From JBDLRH01 sp039800165 (GTDB lineage Bacteria > Pseudomonadota > Gammaproteobacteria > Burkholderiales > Burkholderiaceae_C): 22,003 bases of DNA. The stretch's first letter is position 1; each line of letters begins with the position of its first letter. Both the position numbers and the translations under genes were made by a program. A model generated the notes under the pieces. It saw nothing but the letters and a program-made list of their open reading frames with translations. It was not told the origin of the DNA and did no database searches. The stretch spans positions 1-22,003 of the forward strand of contig JBDLRH010000149.1 in assembly GCA_039800165.1 (NCBI GenBank), in the 5' to 3' direction. This document shows, one piece after another, positions 14,201 to 22,003 of the stretch.

Positions 14201-15930
14201 CGCGCTCGGTGCTGTACGCCTCCAGCCCGCTGCTGGCCAGCAAGACGCCGATGTGGCGCAGCCGCTTCGTGATCGCGGTGATCGCGCTGGGCTTTCTGGC
14301 GCTGGCCGGCCGCGCGCTGTGGATCCAGGTGATCGGCAACGACTTCTTCCAGCGCCAGGGCGAGGTGCGCTTTGCGCGCACCCTGGAGCTGCCGGCCAAC
14401 CGCGGTCGCGTGCTCGACCGCAACGGCTTGCTGCTGGCCACCTCGGTGCCGGTGCCCAGCGTCTGGGCCATCCCCGAGGACGTGAACGCCACGCCCGAGC
14501 AGATGGCGCGGCTGGCCAGGCTCTTGGACATGCCGCTGCCCGAGCTGAAGAAGAAGCTCGCCGACGACGAGCGCACCTTTGTGTGGCTCAAGCGCCAGGT
14601 GGACGACGCGGTGTGGCAGCAGATCGCCGAGATGAAGATCCCCGGCATCTACGAGCGCCGCGAGTACAAGCGCAAGTACCCCGAGGGCGAGGCCGCAGCG
14701 CATGTGGTGGGCTTCACCAATGTGGAGAACGTGGGCCAGGAAGGCGTGGAGCTGTTCTTCGACAAGGAACTGTCGGGCCGCGCCGGATCGCGCCGCGTGA
14801 TCAAGGACCGCCTGGGCCGCGTGATCGAGGACGTGGGCGAGCGCGTGCCGCCGGTGGACGGCCGCGACCTGCAGCTGTCGATCGACAGCAAGGTGCAGTT
14901 CTTCGCCTGGCAGAAGCTGCGTGATGCGGTGGTGCAGCACAAGGCGCGCGCGGGCAGTGCGGTGGTGATCGACGCGGTGACGGGCGAGGTGCTGGCGCTG
15001 GCCAATTACCCGAGCTATGTGCCGGACAAGCGGGTCAACCTGACCGGCGCGCAGCTGCGCAACATGGCAATGACCGATGTGTTCGAGCCGGGCTCGACGA
15101 TGAAGCCGTTTGTGGTGGGTCTGGCGCTGGACAGCAAGCGCGTGAAGCCCGACACGCTGTACGACACCTCGCCCGGGCGCATCCAGATCACCGGCTCCAC
15201 GATTTCGGATGCGCACCCCAACGGTGTGCTCACGGTCGAGGGCATCGTGCAGAAGTCGAGCAACGTGGGCACGGTGAAGATCGCGATGCAGCTGCCCGCG
15301 CGCGAGATGTGGGAGACCTTCTCGAACGCCGGCTTCGGCCAGAAGCCGCAGCTGCAGTTCCCGGGGGCTGCCAACGGCAAGCTTCGCCCCTACAAGACCT
15401 GGCGGCCGATCGAGCAGGCCACCATGTCGTATGGCTACGGCCTCAACGCCTCGCTGTTCCAGATGACGCGCTCGTACAGCGTGTTTGCGCATGACGGCCA
15501 GCTGATCGAGCCCACGCTTCTCAAGACCGACCAGCCCGCGCGCGGTGTGCGCGTGTTCTCGCCCGAGACCGCCGCGCAGATGCGGCGCATGCTGCAGCTC
15601 GCTGCCGGCCCGGGCGGCACCGCACAGAAGGCGCAGACGGTGGGCTATTCGGTGGGCGGCAAGTCGGGCACCGCGCGCAAGCAGGTCGGCAAGAACTATG
15701 TGAGCAACAAGTACCGCGCCTGGTTCACCGGCATGGCGCCGATCGACAACCCGCGCATCATCGTCGGCGTGATGATCGACGAGCCGAGCAACGGCGTGTA
15801 CTACGGCGGCGCGGTGGCCGCTCCGGTGTTCAGCGAGGTGGTACAGCAGTCGCTGCGCCTGATGGGGGTGCAGCCCGACATGGCGGTCAAGCCGCAGGTG
15901 GTGGCCACGCAGGTGGAGGAGTCGTTCTGA
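14197..15930 (+). CDS. ftsI: Septal transpeptidase FtsI (PBP3)
   Basis: FtsI cross-links septal peptidoglycan in partnership with FtsW. The 577-residue protein has a short cytoplasmic tail, a membrane helix at about 24-44, a pedestal/dimerisation domain (about 60-220, with RGRVLDRNGLLLA at 69-81) and the transpeptidase domain. All three penicillin-binding motifs are present: S300-T-M-K303, S354-S-N356 and K489-S-G491. The length is close to E. coli FtsI (588), and the C-terminus ends without the longer processed tail of that protein. The ATG overlaps the ftsL stop, indicating translational coupling, and murE starts on the last base of its stop codon. Confidence 0.98.
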   Translation: MTRSVLYASSPLLASKTPMWRSRFVIAVIALGFLALAGRALWIQVIGNDFFQRQGEVRFARTLELPANRGRVLDRNGLLLATSVPVPSVWAIPEDVNATPEQMARLARLLDMPLPELKKKLADDERTFVWLKRQVDDAVWQQIAEMKIPGIYERREYKRKYPEGEAAAHVVGFTNVENVGQEGVELFFDKELSGRAGSRRVIKDRLGRVIEDVGERVPPVDGRDLQLSIDSKVQFFAWQKLRDAVVQHKARAGSAVVIDAVTGEVLALANYPSYVPDKRVNLTGAQLRNMAMTDVFEPGSTMKPFVVGLALDSKRVKPDTLYDTSPGRIQITGSTISDAHPNGVLTVEGIVQKSSNVGTVKIAMQLPAREMWETFSNAGFGQKPQLQFPGAANGKLRPYKTWRPIEQATMSYGYGLNASLFQMTRSYSVFAHDGQLIEPTLLKTDQPARGVRVFSPETAAQMRRMLQLAAGPGGTAQKAQTVGYSVGGKSGTARKQVGKNYVSNKYRAWFTGMAPIDNPRIIVGVMIDEPSNGVYYGGAVAAPVFSEVVQQSLRLMGVQPDMAVKPQVVATQVEESF

Positions 15931-17522
15931 TGGCGACCCTGCAGACCCTGCACACACCCGAGCAGGCCGCGCAATGGCTGCGTGCGCAGGGCGCGGCGGC
16001 CCTGCGGGCCGACAGCCGTGCGGTGCGCGCGGGTGAAGGCTTCGTTGCGTGGCCGGGTGCCGCGCGCGACGGCCGCGCATTCGTTGCCGATGCCCTGGCG
16101 CAAGGCGCAGCGGCCTGCCTGGTCGAAGACGACGGCGTCGACGCCTTCTTGCAGCAGCAGGGCGAAGGCGTCGCCTCTGCCTGGCATTCCGGGGCAGGCC
16201 GCATTGCACGCTACCCGCAGCTCAAGGCCGCCACCGGCCCGATCGCATCGGCCTTCTATCGAGAGCCGTCGCATCAGGTCGACGTGCTGGCGGTGACCGG
16301 CACCAACGGCAAGACATCCACCGCCTGGTGGCTGGCGCAGGCCCTGTCTGCGCTGCAGCCGCCCCGGCGCTGCGGTGTGGTGGGTACGCTGGGCATCGGT
16401 GTGCCGCCTGCGGTGGAGCACACCGGCCTGACCACGCCCGACCCGGTGCAGTTCCAGCATCACCTGCGCGCGTTTGCCGACGAGGGTTTCGTTGCCTGCG
16501 CGATCGAGGCCTCATCGATCGGCCTGGCCGAGCGGCGCCTGGATGGCACACGCATTCGCGTGGCGATCTTCACCAACTTCACCCAGGACCACCTCGACTA
16601 CCACGGCAGCATGGACGCCTACTGGCAAGCCAAGGCGATGCTGTTCGACTGGCCGGGCCTGCAGGCGGCGGTGGTCAACATCGACGACGAAAAGGGCGCA
16701 GAGCTTGCCCAGGCGCTGTCGGCGCGCAAGCTCGACCTGTGGACGGTGCGTGTGGCCCCGCACACCGCACAGCGCAGCGGCGACCCCGGCGACCCCGGTG
16801 ATCAGGCCCGCATCGTGGCGCGCGAGCTGCGTCACGACGCCGGCGGCCTGTGCTTCGATGTGGTGGAAGGCAGCGCCTGCGAGCCGCTGCGCACCACGCT
16901 GGTGGGCGACTACAACGCGCACAACCTGCTGGGCGTGATCGGCGCGATGCGTGCGCTGGGCGTGCCGCTGGCCGACGCGGTGCGTGCCTGCGCCCAGCTC
17001 GAGCCGGTGCCCGGCCGCATGGAACGCGTGGGTGGGGACGGCACGCCGCTGGTGGCGGTCGACTATGCACACACACCCGATGCGCTGCGCCATGCGCTGG
17101 TCGCGCTGCGGCCGCTGGCCGATGCACGTGGCGGCGCGCTGTGGTGCGTGTTTGGTTGCGGCGGCGACCGCGATGCGGGCAAGCGGCCGCTGATGGGTGC
17201 GGTGGCAGGGCAGCTGGCCGATCGCGTGGTGGTGACCAGCGACAACCCGCGCAGCGAGCGCCCCGAACAGATCATCAGCCAGATCCTGCTGGGCCTGGAG
17301 CACGGCAACGGCGCCCGCGAGCGGGTGCAGGTGCAGGCCGATCGCGCGCAGGCCATTGCGCAAGCCGTCGCGCAGGCGCGCGCCAGCGACGTGATCCTGG
17401 TGGCAGGCAAGGGCCACGAGGCCTGGCAGGAAATCGCCGGAGCCAAGCGGCCGTTCAGCGACCGCGCGCATGCGCTGGCGGCGCTGCGTAGGGTGCCTGC
17501 AGCCAGCGGAGCGGCCGCATGA
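15930..17522 (+). CDS. murE: UDP-MurNAc-tripeptide synthetase (meso-DAP adding), MurE
   Basis: MurE adds meso-diaminopimelate to UDP-MurNAc-L-Ala-D-Glu in the cytosol using ATP. The 530-residue protein has the P-loop TGTNGKTS at 123-130, TTPDP at 168-172, the carbamylated-lysine motif YWQAKAMLF with Lys235, YAHTPD at 379-384 and DNPR at 438-441, the motif of the meso-DAP specific type. This agrees with the dapF gene upstream. A small in-frame duplication (GDPGDPGD, residues 284-291) lies in a surface-type loop between the central and C-terminal parts. The start overlaps the ftsI stop by one base (TGATG) and the end overlaps murF by 4 bases. Confidence 0.98.
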   Translation: MATLQTLHTPEQAAQWLRAQGAAALRADSRAVRAGEGFVAWPGAARDGRAFVADALAQGAAACLVEDDGVDAFLQQQGEGVASAWHSGAGRIARYPQLKAATGPIASAFYREPSHQVDVLAVTGTNGKTSTAWWLAQALSALQPPRRCGVVGTLGIGVPPAVEHTGLTTPDPVQFQHHLRAFADEGFVACAIEASSIGLAERRLDGTRIRVAIFTNFTQDHLDYHGSMDAYWQAKAMLFDWPGLQAAVVNIDDEKGAELAQALSARKLDLWTVRVAPHTAQRSGDPGDPGDQARIVARELRHDAGGLCFDVVEGSACEPLRTTLVGDYNAHNLLGVIGAMRALGVPLADAVRACAQLEPVPGRMERVGGDGTPLVAVDYAHTPDALRHALVALRPLADARGGALWCVFGCGGDRDAGKRPLMGAVAGQLADRVVVTSDNPRSERPEQIISQILLGLEHGNGARERVQVQADRAQAIAQAVAQARASDVILVAGKGHEAWQEIAGAKRPFSDRAHALAALRRVPAASGAAA

Positions 17523-18910
17523 TGCATCTCGGTGACCTGTTCGACGCGCTGCCTGGCGCTGCGCTGCACGGCCCGGCCGATACGGTGGTCCAGCGGGTGC
17601 ACAGCGATACCCGCACCCTGCAGCCGGGCGACCTGTTTGTGGCGATCCGCGGCGAGCGCTTCGATGCGAATGACTTCATCGCCGATGCGCAGCGCGCCGG
17701 CGCGGTGGCCGCACTCGCGCACCGCGGCCGCCTGCCCGCCGGCTGCGCAGGCATCGAGGTGGACGACACCCGCGTGGCGCTGATGCAGATGGCCGCCGCC
17801 TGGCGCCGCCGTTTCGCGCTGCCGCTGATCGCGGTGACCGGCAGCAATGGCAAGACCACGGTGACGCAGATGATCGCGTCCATCCTGCGTGCCTGGCAGG
17901 GCGACGCCGCGCTGGCCACGCAGGGCAACCTGAACAACGACATCGGTGTGCCGCTGATGGCGCTGCGCCTGCGCGCAGCTCATCGCGTGGCGGTGCTTGA
18001 GCTTGGCATGAACCACCCGGGCGAAATCGCGCAGCTGGCGGCCATTGCGCAGCCGACGGTGGCGCTGGTCAACAACGCCCAGCGCGAACACCAGGAATTC
18101 ATGCATACCGTCGAGGCGGTGGCGCGCGAGAACGGTGCGGTGCTGCAGGCGCTGCCCGCAGACGGCGTGGCCGTGTTCCCGGCCGCCGACGCCTTCACCG
18201 CGCTGTGGCGCAGCCTGGCCGGTGTGCGGCGGGTGGTGACCTTCGGCGAAACGCAGGGCGACGTCACGCTGCGCAGCGCGCACTGGCAGGGCGACGCCTG
18301 GGCTGCGCGCATCGCCACGCCCGCGGGCGAGTTCGACGCGAGGCTCTCGATTGCCGGGCGGCACAACGTGGTGAATGCGCTGGCGGCCACCGCCTGCGCT
18401 CAGGCCGCCGGCGTACCGCTGGAGGCGATGGCACGCGGGCTGTCGGCCTTTGCGCCGGTGACCGGCCGCTCGCGCGCGCTGTCGCTGGACTGCGCGGGCC
18501 ACCGCATCACGCTGATCGACGACAGCTACAACGCCAACCCCGATTCCGTCCGTGCCGCCATCGACGTGCTGTCCGCGCTACCTGCGCCGCAGTTGCTGGT
18601 GCTCGGCGACATGGGCGAGGTGGGCACGCAGGGCCCGCAGTTCCATGCCGAGGTGGGCGCCTACGCGCGCGAGCGCGGCATCCCCTTGCTGTTCACGCTG
18701 GGCGAGCAGTCGGCGGCGATGGGCGGACGCCACTTTGCCGACATCGGCGCGCTGCAGTCGGCGGTGCTCGGCGCGCTGCCGCAGCAGGCGAGCGTGCTGG
18801 TCAAGGGCTCGCGCTTCATGAAGATGGAGCGGGTGGTGCAGTCGGTCGTCGAGCACTGCGGTGCTGCCGTAACAGCAACCGCAACCAAGGAGGCCTCGCA
18901 TGCTGCCTAG
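17519..18910 (+). CDS. murF: UDP-MurNAc-pentapeptide synthetase MurF
   Basis: MurF adds D-Ala-D-Ala to UDP-MurNAc-tripeptide, finishing the cytosolic precursor. The 463-residue protein carries the N-terminal substrate-binding domain (about 1-100, with DTRTLQPGDLFVAIRGERFD at 30-49), the P-loop GSNGKTT at 108-114, the ELGMNHPGEI motif at 161-170 and IDDSYNANPDSV at 333-344 in the C-terminal domain. Two adjacent ATG codons (17519 and 17522) could start it; the first overlaps the murE stop as ATGA and is used here. The 3' end overlaps mraY by 11 bases. Confidence 0.97.
   Translation: MMHLGDLFDALPGAALHGPADTVVQRVHSDTRTLQPGDLFVAIRGERFDANDFIADAQRAGAVAALAHRGRLPAGCAGIEVDDTRVALMQMAAAWRRRFALPLIAVTGSNGKTTVTQMIASILRAWQGDAALATQGNLNNDIGVPLMALRLRAAHRVAVLELGMNHPGEIAQLAAIAQPTVALVNNAQREHQEFMHTVEAVARENGAVLQALPADGVAVFPAADAFTALWRSLAGVRRVVTFGETQGDVTLRSAHWQGDAWAARIATPAGEFDARLSIAGRHNVVNALAATACAQAAGVPLEAMARGLSAFAPVTGRSRALSLDCAGHRITLIDDSYNANPDSVRAAIDVLSALPAPQLLVLGDMGEVGTQGPQFHAEVGAYARERGIPLLFTLGEQSAAMGGRHFADIGALQSAVLGALPQQASVLVKGSRFMKMERVVQSVVEHCGAAVTATATKEASHAA
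18887..18893 (+). promoter_or_regulatory. Strong Shine-Dalgarno for mraY inside murF
   Basis: AAGGAGG, a full-length match to the anti-Shine-Dalgarno, lies 6 bases before the mraY ATG and within the murF coding end. It fixes the mraY start despite the 11-base overlap and is much stronger than the sites of most neighbours. Confidence 0.8.
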
Positions 18911-20078
18911 CCTGGCCCTGTGGCTGCAGGGCCTGTCGTCCGACCTGGGCTTCTTCCGCGTCTTCCAGTACCTCACCTTCCGCGCGGTGATGGCGGCGAT
19001 GACGGCACTGCTGATCGGTCTGGTGGCCGGCCCGTGGGTGATCCGCCGCCTTGCCGCGCTGAAGATCGGCCAGCCGGTGCGCGAATACGCGATGCAGACG
19101 CACTTGGCCAAGAGCGGCACGCCCACCATGGGCGGGGTGCTGATCCTGATCTCGATCGCCGTCTCCACGCTGCTGTGGTTCGACTGGAGCAACCGCTTCG
19201 TGTGGATCGTGCTGCTGGTCACGCTGGGCTTTGGCGCGATCGGCTGGGTGGACGACTGGCGCAAGGTGGTCAACAAGGACCCGGAGGGCATGCGCTCGCG
19301 CGAGAAGTACTTCTGGCAGTCGGTGATCGGCCTGCTGGCGGCGCTGTACCTGGTGTTCAGCATCTCCGAGAGCTCCAACCTCAAGGTGCTGGAACTGTTC
19401 TTCACCTGGGTGCGTTCGGGCTTCGATGTGGACCTGCCACCCAAGGCCGGCCTGCTGGTGCCCTTCTTCAAGGAGATCAGCTATCCGCTGGGCGTGTTCG
19501 GTTTCGTGATCCTGACCTATCTGGTGATCGTCGGTTCGAGCAATGCGGTCAACCTGACCGATGGCCTGGACGGTCTGGCGATCATGCCGGTGGTGATGGT
19601 CGGCTCGGCCCTCGGCGTGTTTGCCTACGTCACCGGCAGCGCGGTGTATTCCAAGTACCTGTTCTTCCCGCACATTCCGGGCGCGGGGGAACTGCTGATC
19701 TTCTGCGCCGCCATGGCCGGTGCGGGCCTGGCCTTCCTGTGGTTCAACACCCACCCGGCGCAGGTGTTCATGGGTGACGTGGGTGCGCTGGCACTCGGCG
19801 GTGCCCTGGGCACGATCGCGGTGATCGTGCGGCAGGAGATCGTGCTGGCGATCATGGGCGGCATCTTCGTGGTCGAGGCGCTGTCGGTGATGCTGCAGGT
19901 CACGTACTTCAAGTACACCAAGAAGAAGTACGGCGAGGGCCGGCGCATCCTGAAGATGGCGCCGCTGCACCACCACTTCGAGAAGACCGGATGGAAAGAA
20001 ACGCAGGTGGTCGTGCGTTTCTGGATCATCACCATGCTGCTGTGCCTGGTGGGGCTGTCCACCCTGAAGCTGCGCTGA
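18900..20078 (+). CDS. mraY: Phospho-MurNAc-pentapeptide transferase MraY
   Basis: MraY transfers phospho-MurNAc-pentapeptide to undecaprenyl phosphate, forming lipid I in the inner membrane. The 392-residue polytopic protein shows KSGTPTMGG at 71-79, the Asp pair of WVDDW at 117-120, NAVNLTDGLDGLA at 215-227, FMGDVGALALGG at 290-301 and the MAPLHHHFE loop at 353-361, with about ten hydrophobic segments. It is about 30 residues longer than E. coli MraY; the extra length lies near 155-195, a loop found in other betaproteobacterial proteins as I recall them. It follows murF in the standard dcw order. Confidence 0.98.
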   Translation: MLPSLALWLQGLSSDLGFFRVFQYLTFRAVMAAMTALLIGLVAGPWVIRRLAALKIGQPVREYAMQTHLAKSGTPTMGGVLILISIAVSTLLWFDWSNRFVWIVLLVTLGFGAIGWVDDWRKVVNKDPEGMRSREKYFWQSVIGLLAALYLVFSISESSNLKVLELFFTWVRSGFDVDLPPKAGLLVPFFKEISYPLGVFGFVILTYLVIVGSSNAVNLTDGLDGLAIMPVVMVGSALGVFAYVTGSAVYSKYLFFPHIPGAGELLIFCAAMAGAGLAFLWFNTHPAQVFMGDVGALALGGALGTIAVIVRQEIVLAIMGGIFVVEALSVMLQVTYFKYTKKKYGEGRRILKMAPLHHHFEKTGWKETQVVVRFWIITMLLCLVGLSTLKLR

Positions 20079-20091
20079 GGTACCGACCGGC

Positions 20092-21633
20092 ATGAAGCAG
20101 CTTCAAGGTCAACACGCACTGGTGCTGGGGCTCGGCCAGTCGGGCCTGGCGATGGCGCGCTGGTGCGCGCGCTGCGGTGCGCAGGTGACGGTGGCCGACA
20201 CCCGCGAGGCGCCGCCGCAACTCGCTGCGCTGCGCGAGCAGGTGCCCGCCGCGCGCTTTGTCAGCGGTGCCTTCACCCCTGCGCTGCTCGACGGTGGCGT
20301 GCAGGCGGTGTTTCGCAGCCCGGGCCTCAAGCCCGAGGAGATCGCGCCGCTGTGGCAGGCCGCACGCGAGGCGGGCCTGTGGTGCGCCAGCGAGCTGGGC
20401 CTGTTCGATCGCGCGCTGGCCGACCTGCGTGCCGACAGCGGCTACGCGCCGCAGCTGCTGGCCATCACCGGCACCAACGGCAAGACCACGGTGACGGCGC
20501 TGACCGGGTTGCTGGTGCAAGAAGCGGGCAAGCGCGTGGCGGTGGCCGGCAACATCGGCCCCACACTGCTCGACACGCTGGCCGAGCGGCTGGACGCTGC
20601 AGCGCGCACCGACGAGCCGCAACCCCTGCCCGAGGTGTGGGTGGTCGAGCTCTCGAGCTTCCAGCTGCACGGCATCGAGGGCTTCGAGCCGACCGCTGCC
20701 ACGGTGCTCAACCTCAGCCAGGACCACCTGGACTGGCACGACAGCATGGCGGCGTATGGCGACGCCAAGGCGCGCATCTTCGGCAGCCAGGGCACGATGG
20801 TGCTCAACCGCGACGACGCGCAGGTGATGGCGATGCTGCCCGTGCCTGTCAAGGTCAAAGGCGGCAAGCTCGAGCAGCGTGCGCACCTGACCTTTGGCGC
20901 CACCCTGCCGCGGCGGCCTGGCGACTTCGGCATCGAGACGGTGCACGGCATGGCCTGGCTGGTACGCGCGATGGAGGCCGACGAGACGATCAAGCGCCGT
21001 CGCGGCGACACCGAGGAAGAAGAGATCCACATCCAGCGCCTGATGCCGGCCGAAGCGCTGCGCATCCGCGGCCGCCACAACGCCACCAACGCGCTGGCGG
21101 CTCTGGCGCTGGCCACTTCGGCGGGCTGCACGCTGGCACCGATGCTGTATGCGCTGCGTGAATACCGCGGCGAGCCGCACCGCGTCGAGCCGGTGGGCAT
21201 CGTCTCGGAGGTCGAGTACTTCGACGACAGCAAGGGCACCAATGTCGGCGCCACCGTGGCTGCGCTGCAGGGCCTGGGCGCCGAGCGCCGCGTGGTGGTC
21301 ATCCTGGGTGGCGACGGCAAGGGGCAGGACTTTGCCCCGCTGGCCGAGCCGGTGGCGCGCTTTGCCCGCGGCGTGGTGCTGATCGGCCGCGATGCGCCCT
21401 TGATCCGCACCGCCATCGAAGGTGCAGGCGTGCCGCTGCACGACGCCGCCGACATGCACGACGCGGTGCGCCGCTGCGCCGAAGTGGCGCGGCCGGGCGA
21501 TGCGGTGCTGATGTCGCCGGCCTGCGCGAGCTTTGACATGTTCGACAACTATCCGCACCGCGCCCGCGTGTTCCGCGCCGCGGTGGCGGAGCTGGCCGAC
21601 GCGGCCGGCGTGATGCTGGAGCAAGGCGCATGA
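20092..21633 (+). CDS. murD: UDP-MurNAc-L-alanine:D-glutamate ligase MurD
   Basis: MurD adds D-glutamate to UDP-MurNAc-L-Ala. The 513-residue protein has an N-terminal Rossmann-like domain (VLGLGQSGLAMARW at 11-24), the P-loop TGTNGKTT at 126-133, LSSFQL at 187-192, QDHLDWHDSM at 210-219, the carbamylated-lysine motif with Lys226, the GRHNATNALAALAL motif at 327-340, FDDSKGTN at 377-384 and SPACASFDMFDNY at 475-487. It is about 75 residues longer than E. coli MurD (438); most of the extra sequence falls at about 165-180 and 245-320 and includes a charged stretch (KRRRGDTEEEEIHIQR at 301-316). The ATG is 13 bases after mraY, and the stop overlaps ftsW. Confidence 0.97.
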   Translation: MKQLQGQHALVLGLGQSGLAMARWCARCGAQVTVADTREAPPQLAALREQVPAARFVSGAFTPALLDGGVQAVFRSPGLKPEEIAPLWQAAREAGLWCASELGLFDRALADLRADSGYAPQLLAITGTNGKTTVTALTGLLVQEAGKRVAVAGNIGPTLLDTLAERLDAAARTDEPQPLPEVWVVELSSFQLHGIEGFEPTAATVLNLSQDHLDWHDSMAAYGDAKARIFGSQGTMVLNRDDAQVMAMLPVPVKVKGGKLEQRAHLTFGATLPRRPGDFGIETVHGMAWLVRAMEADETIKRRRGDTEEEEIHIQRLMPAEALRIRGRHNATNALAALALATSAGCTLAPMLYALREYRGEPHRVEPVGIVSEVEYFDDSKGTNVGATVAALQGLGAERRVVVILGGDGKGQDFAPLAEPVARFARGVVLIGRDAPLIRTAIEGAGVPLHDAADMHDAVRRCAEVARPGDAVLMSPACASFDMFDNYPHRARVFRAAVAELADAAGVMLEQGA

Positions 21634-22003
21634 ACGCCGCCGGCCGCACCCTGGGCGCGCTGTGGAAGCGGCGCGAGGCCAAGGCGCCCGATCCGGTGCG
21701 CTACCTGCGCACGCCTCTCTCACAGGCCACGCCGGTGGGCATGGGCGTGGACCGCACGCTGGTGTGGGTGGTGATCTCGCTGCTGCTGTTCGGGCTGGTG
21801 ATGGTGTATTCCGCCTCGGTCGCGCTGCCCGACAGCCCCAAGTTTTCGCGCTACAGCCACACCCATTTCGTGATGCGTCATGCGCTGTCGATTGCGCTGG
21901 CGGTCATCGCCGCCTATGTGGTGTTCCAGATCCCGATGAGTGTGTGGGAGCGCTGGGCGCCCTGGCTCTTTGTGGTGTCGATCGTGCTGCTGGTGATCGT
22001 GCT
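21630..22003 (+). CDS. ftsW: Lipid II polymerase FtsW, 3' end cut by window
   Basis: Only the first 124 codons are inside the window. FtsW is the SEDS-family glycosyltransferase that polymerises septal peptidoglycan with FtsI. The visible part has a cytoplasmic tail of about 40 residues and three hydrophobic segments (about 43-61, 84-100 and 110-124). The first ends in MVYSASVALP at 58-67, a signature of FtsW/RodA proteins. The ATG overlaps the murD stop as ATGA, the usual coupling in this cluster. Position after murD favours FtsW over RodA. Confidence 0.94.
   Translation, partial: MNAAGRTLGALWKRREAKAPDPVRYLRTPLSQATPVGMGVDRTLVWVVISLLLFGLVMVYSASVALPDSPKFSRYSHTHFVMRHALSIALAVIAAYVVFQIPMSVWERWAPWLFVVSIVLLVIV

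Noticed and set aside
13645..16209. Minus-strand open frame of 854 codons opposite ftsL, ftsI and murE
   Set aside because: It lies fully antisense to conserved division genes with no homology-like motif; an artefact of third-position GC.
20029..21723. Minus-strand open frame of 564 codons opposite murD
   Set aside because: Same artefact: antisense to a complete murD with all motifs, low-complexity composition.

Overview
The window is a GC-rich (about two-thirds G+C by eye), almost fully coding chromosomal segment. The type A RNase P RNA, the gene order and the strong preference for G/C in third codon positions suggest a betaproteobacterium of the order Burkholderiales. That assignment is an inference from gene content; there is no 16S gene here.

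Layout. (1) Bases 1-4606: a minus-strand FAD-dependent dehydrogenase cut by the left edge, the plus-strand RNase P RNA gene (rnpB, about 1860-2177), then two minus-strand genes, a Nudix/metallo-beta-lactamase fusion and a carboxymuconolactone-decarboxylase-family protein. The 231 bp between rnpB and the fusion gene hold only a candidate terminator and a weak inverted repeat. (2) Bases 4692-8462: a plus-strand run dapF - DUF484 - xerC - rlmI, close to the dapF-yigA-xerC cluster of enterobacteria. (3) Bases 8553-12138: a COG0523 (CobW-type) GTPase with a His-rich loop, a DksA with a very long Lys/Ala/Pro N-terminal tail and no intact zinc finger, and an uncharacterised protein with a STAS-like C-terminus. 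(4) A 315 bp non-coding stretch carries the mraZ promoter and a triple direct repeat that fits the MraZ operator. (5) Bases 12454-22003: the division and cell wall (dcw) cluster mraZ-rsmH-ftsL-ftsI-murE-murF-mraY-murD-ftsW, with mostly 1-11 base overlaps or very short gaps; ftsW runs off the right edge.

How the genes work together. DapF makes meso-diaminopimelate, which MurE (carrying the DNPR motif of the meso-DAP type) adds to UDP-MurNAc-L-Ala-D-Glu. MurD acts before MurE, MurF completes the pentapeptide, MraY loads it on undecaprenyl phosphate, and FtsW/FtsI polymerise and cross-link septal peptidoglycan with FtsL in the divisome. MraZ represses the cluster and RsmH methylates 16S rRNA.

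Most of the window is conserved housekeeping DNA and I found no convincing new multi-gene system. The points most worth following are the histone-H1-like tail on DksA, the pairing of a zinc-type COG0523 GTPase with a zinc-ligand-poor DksA, an AT3-rich patch inside rsmH that looks like recombination, a 27 bp near-perfect palindrome in the divergent dapF promoter region, and the uncharacterised STAS protein upstream of mraZ.
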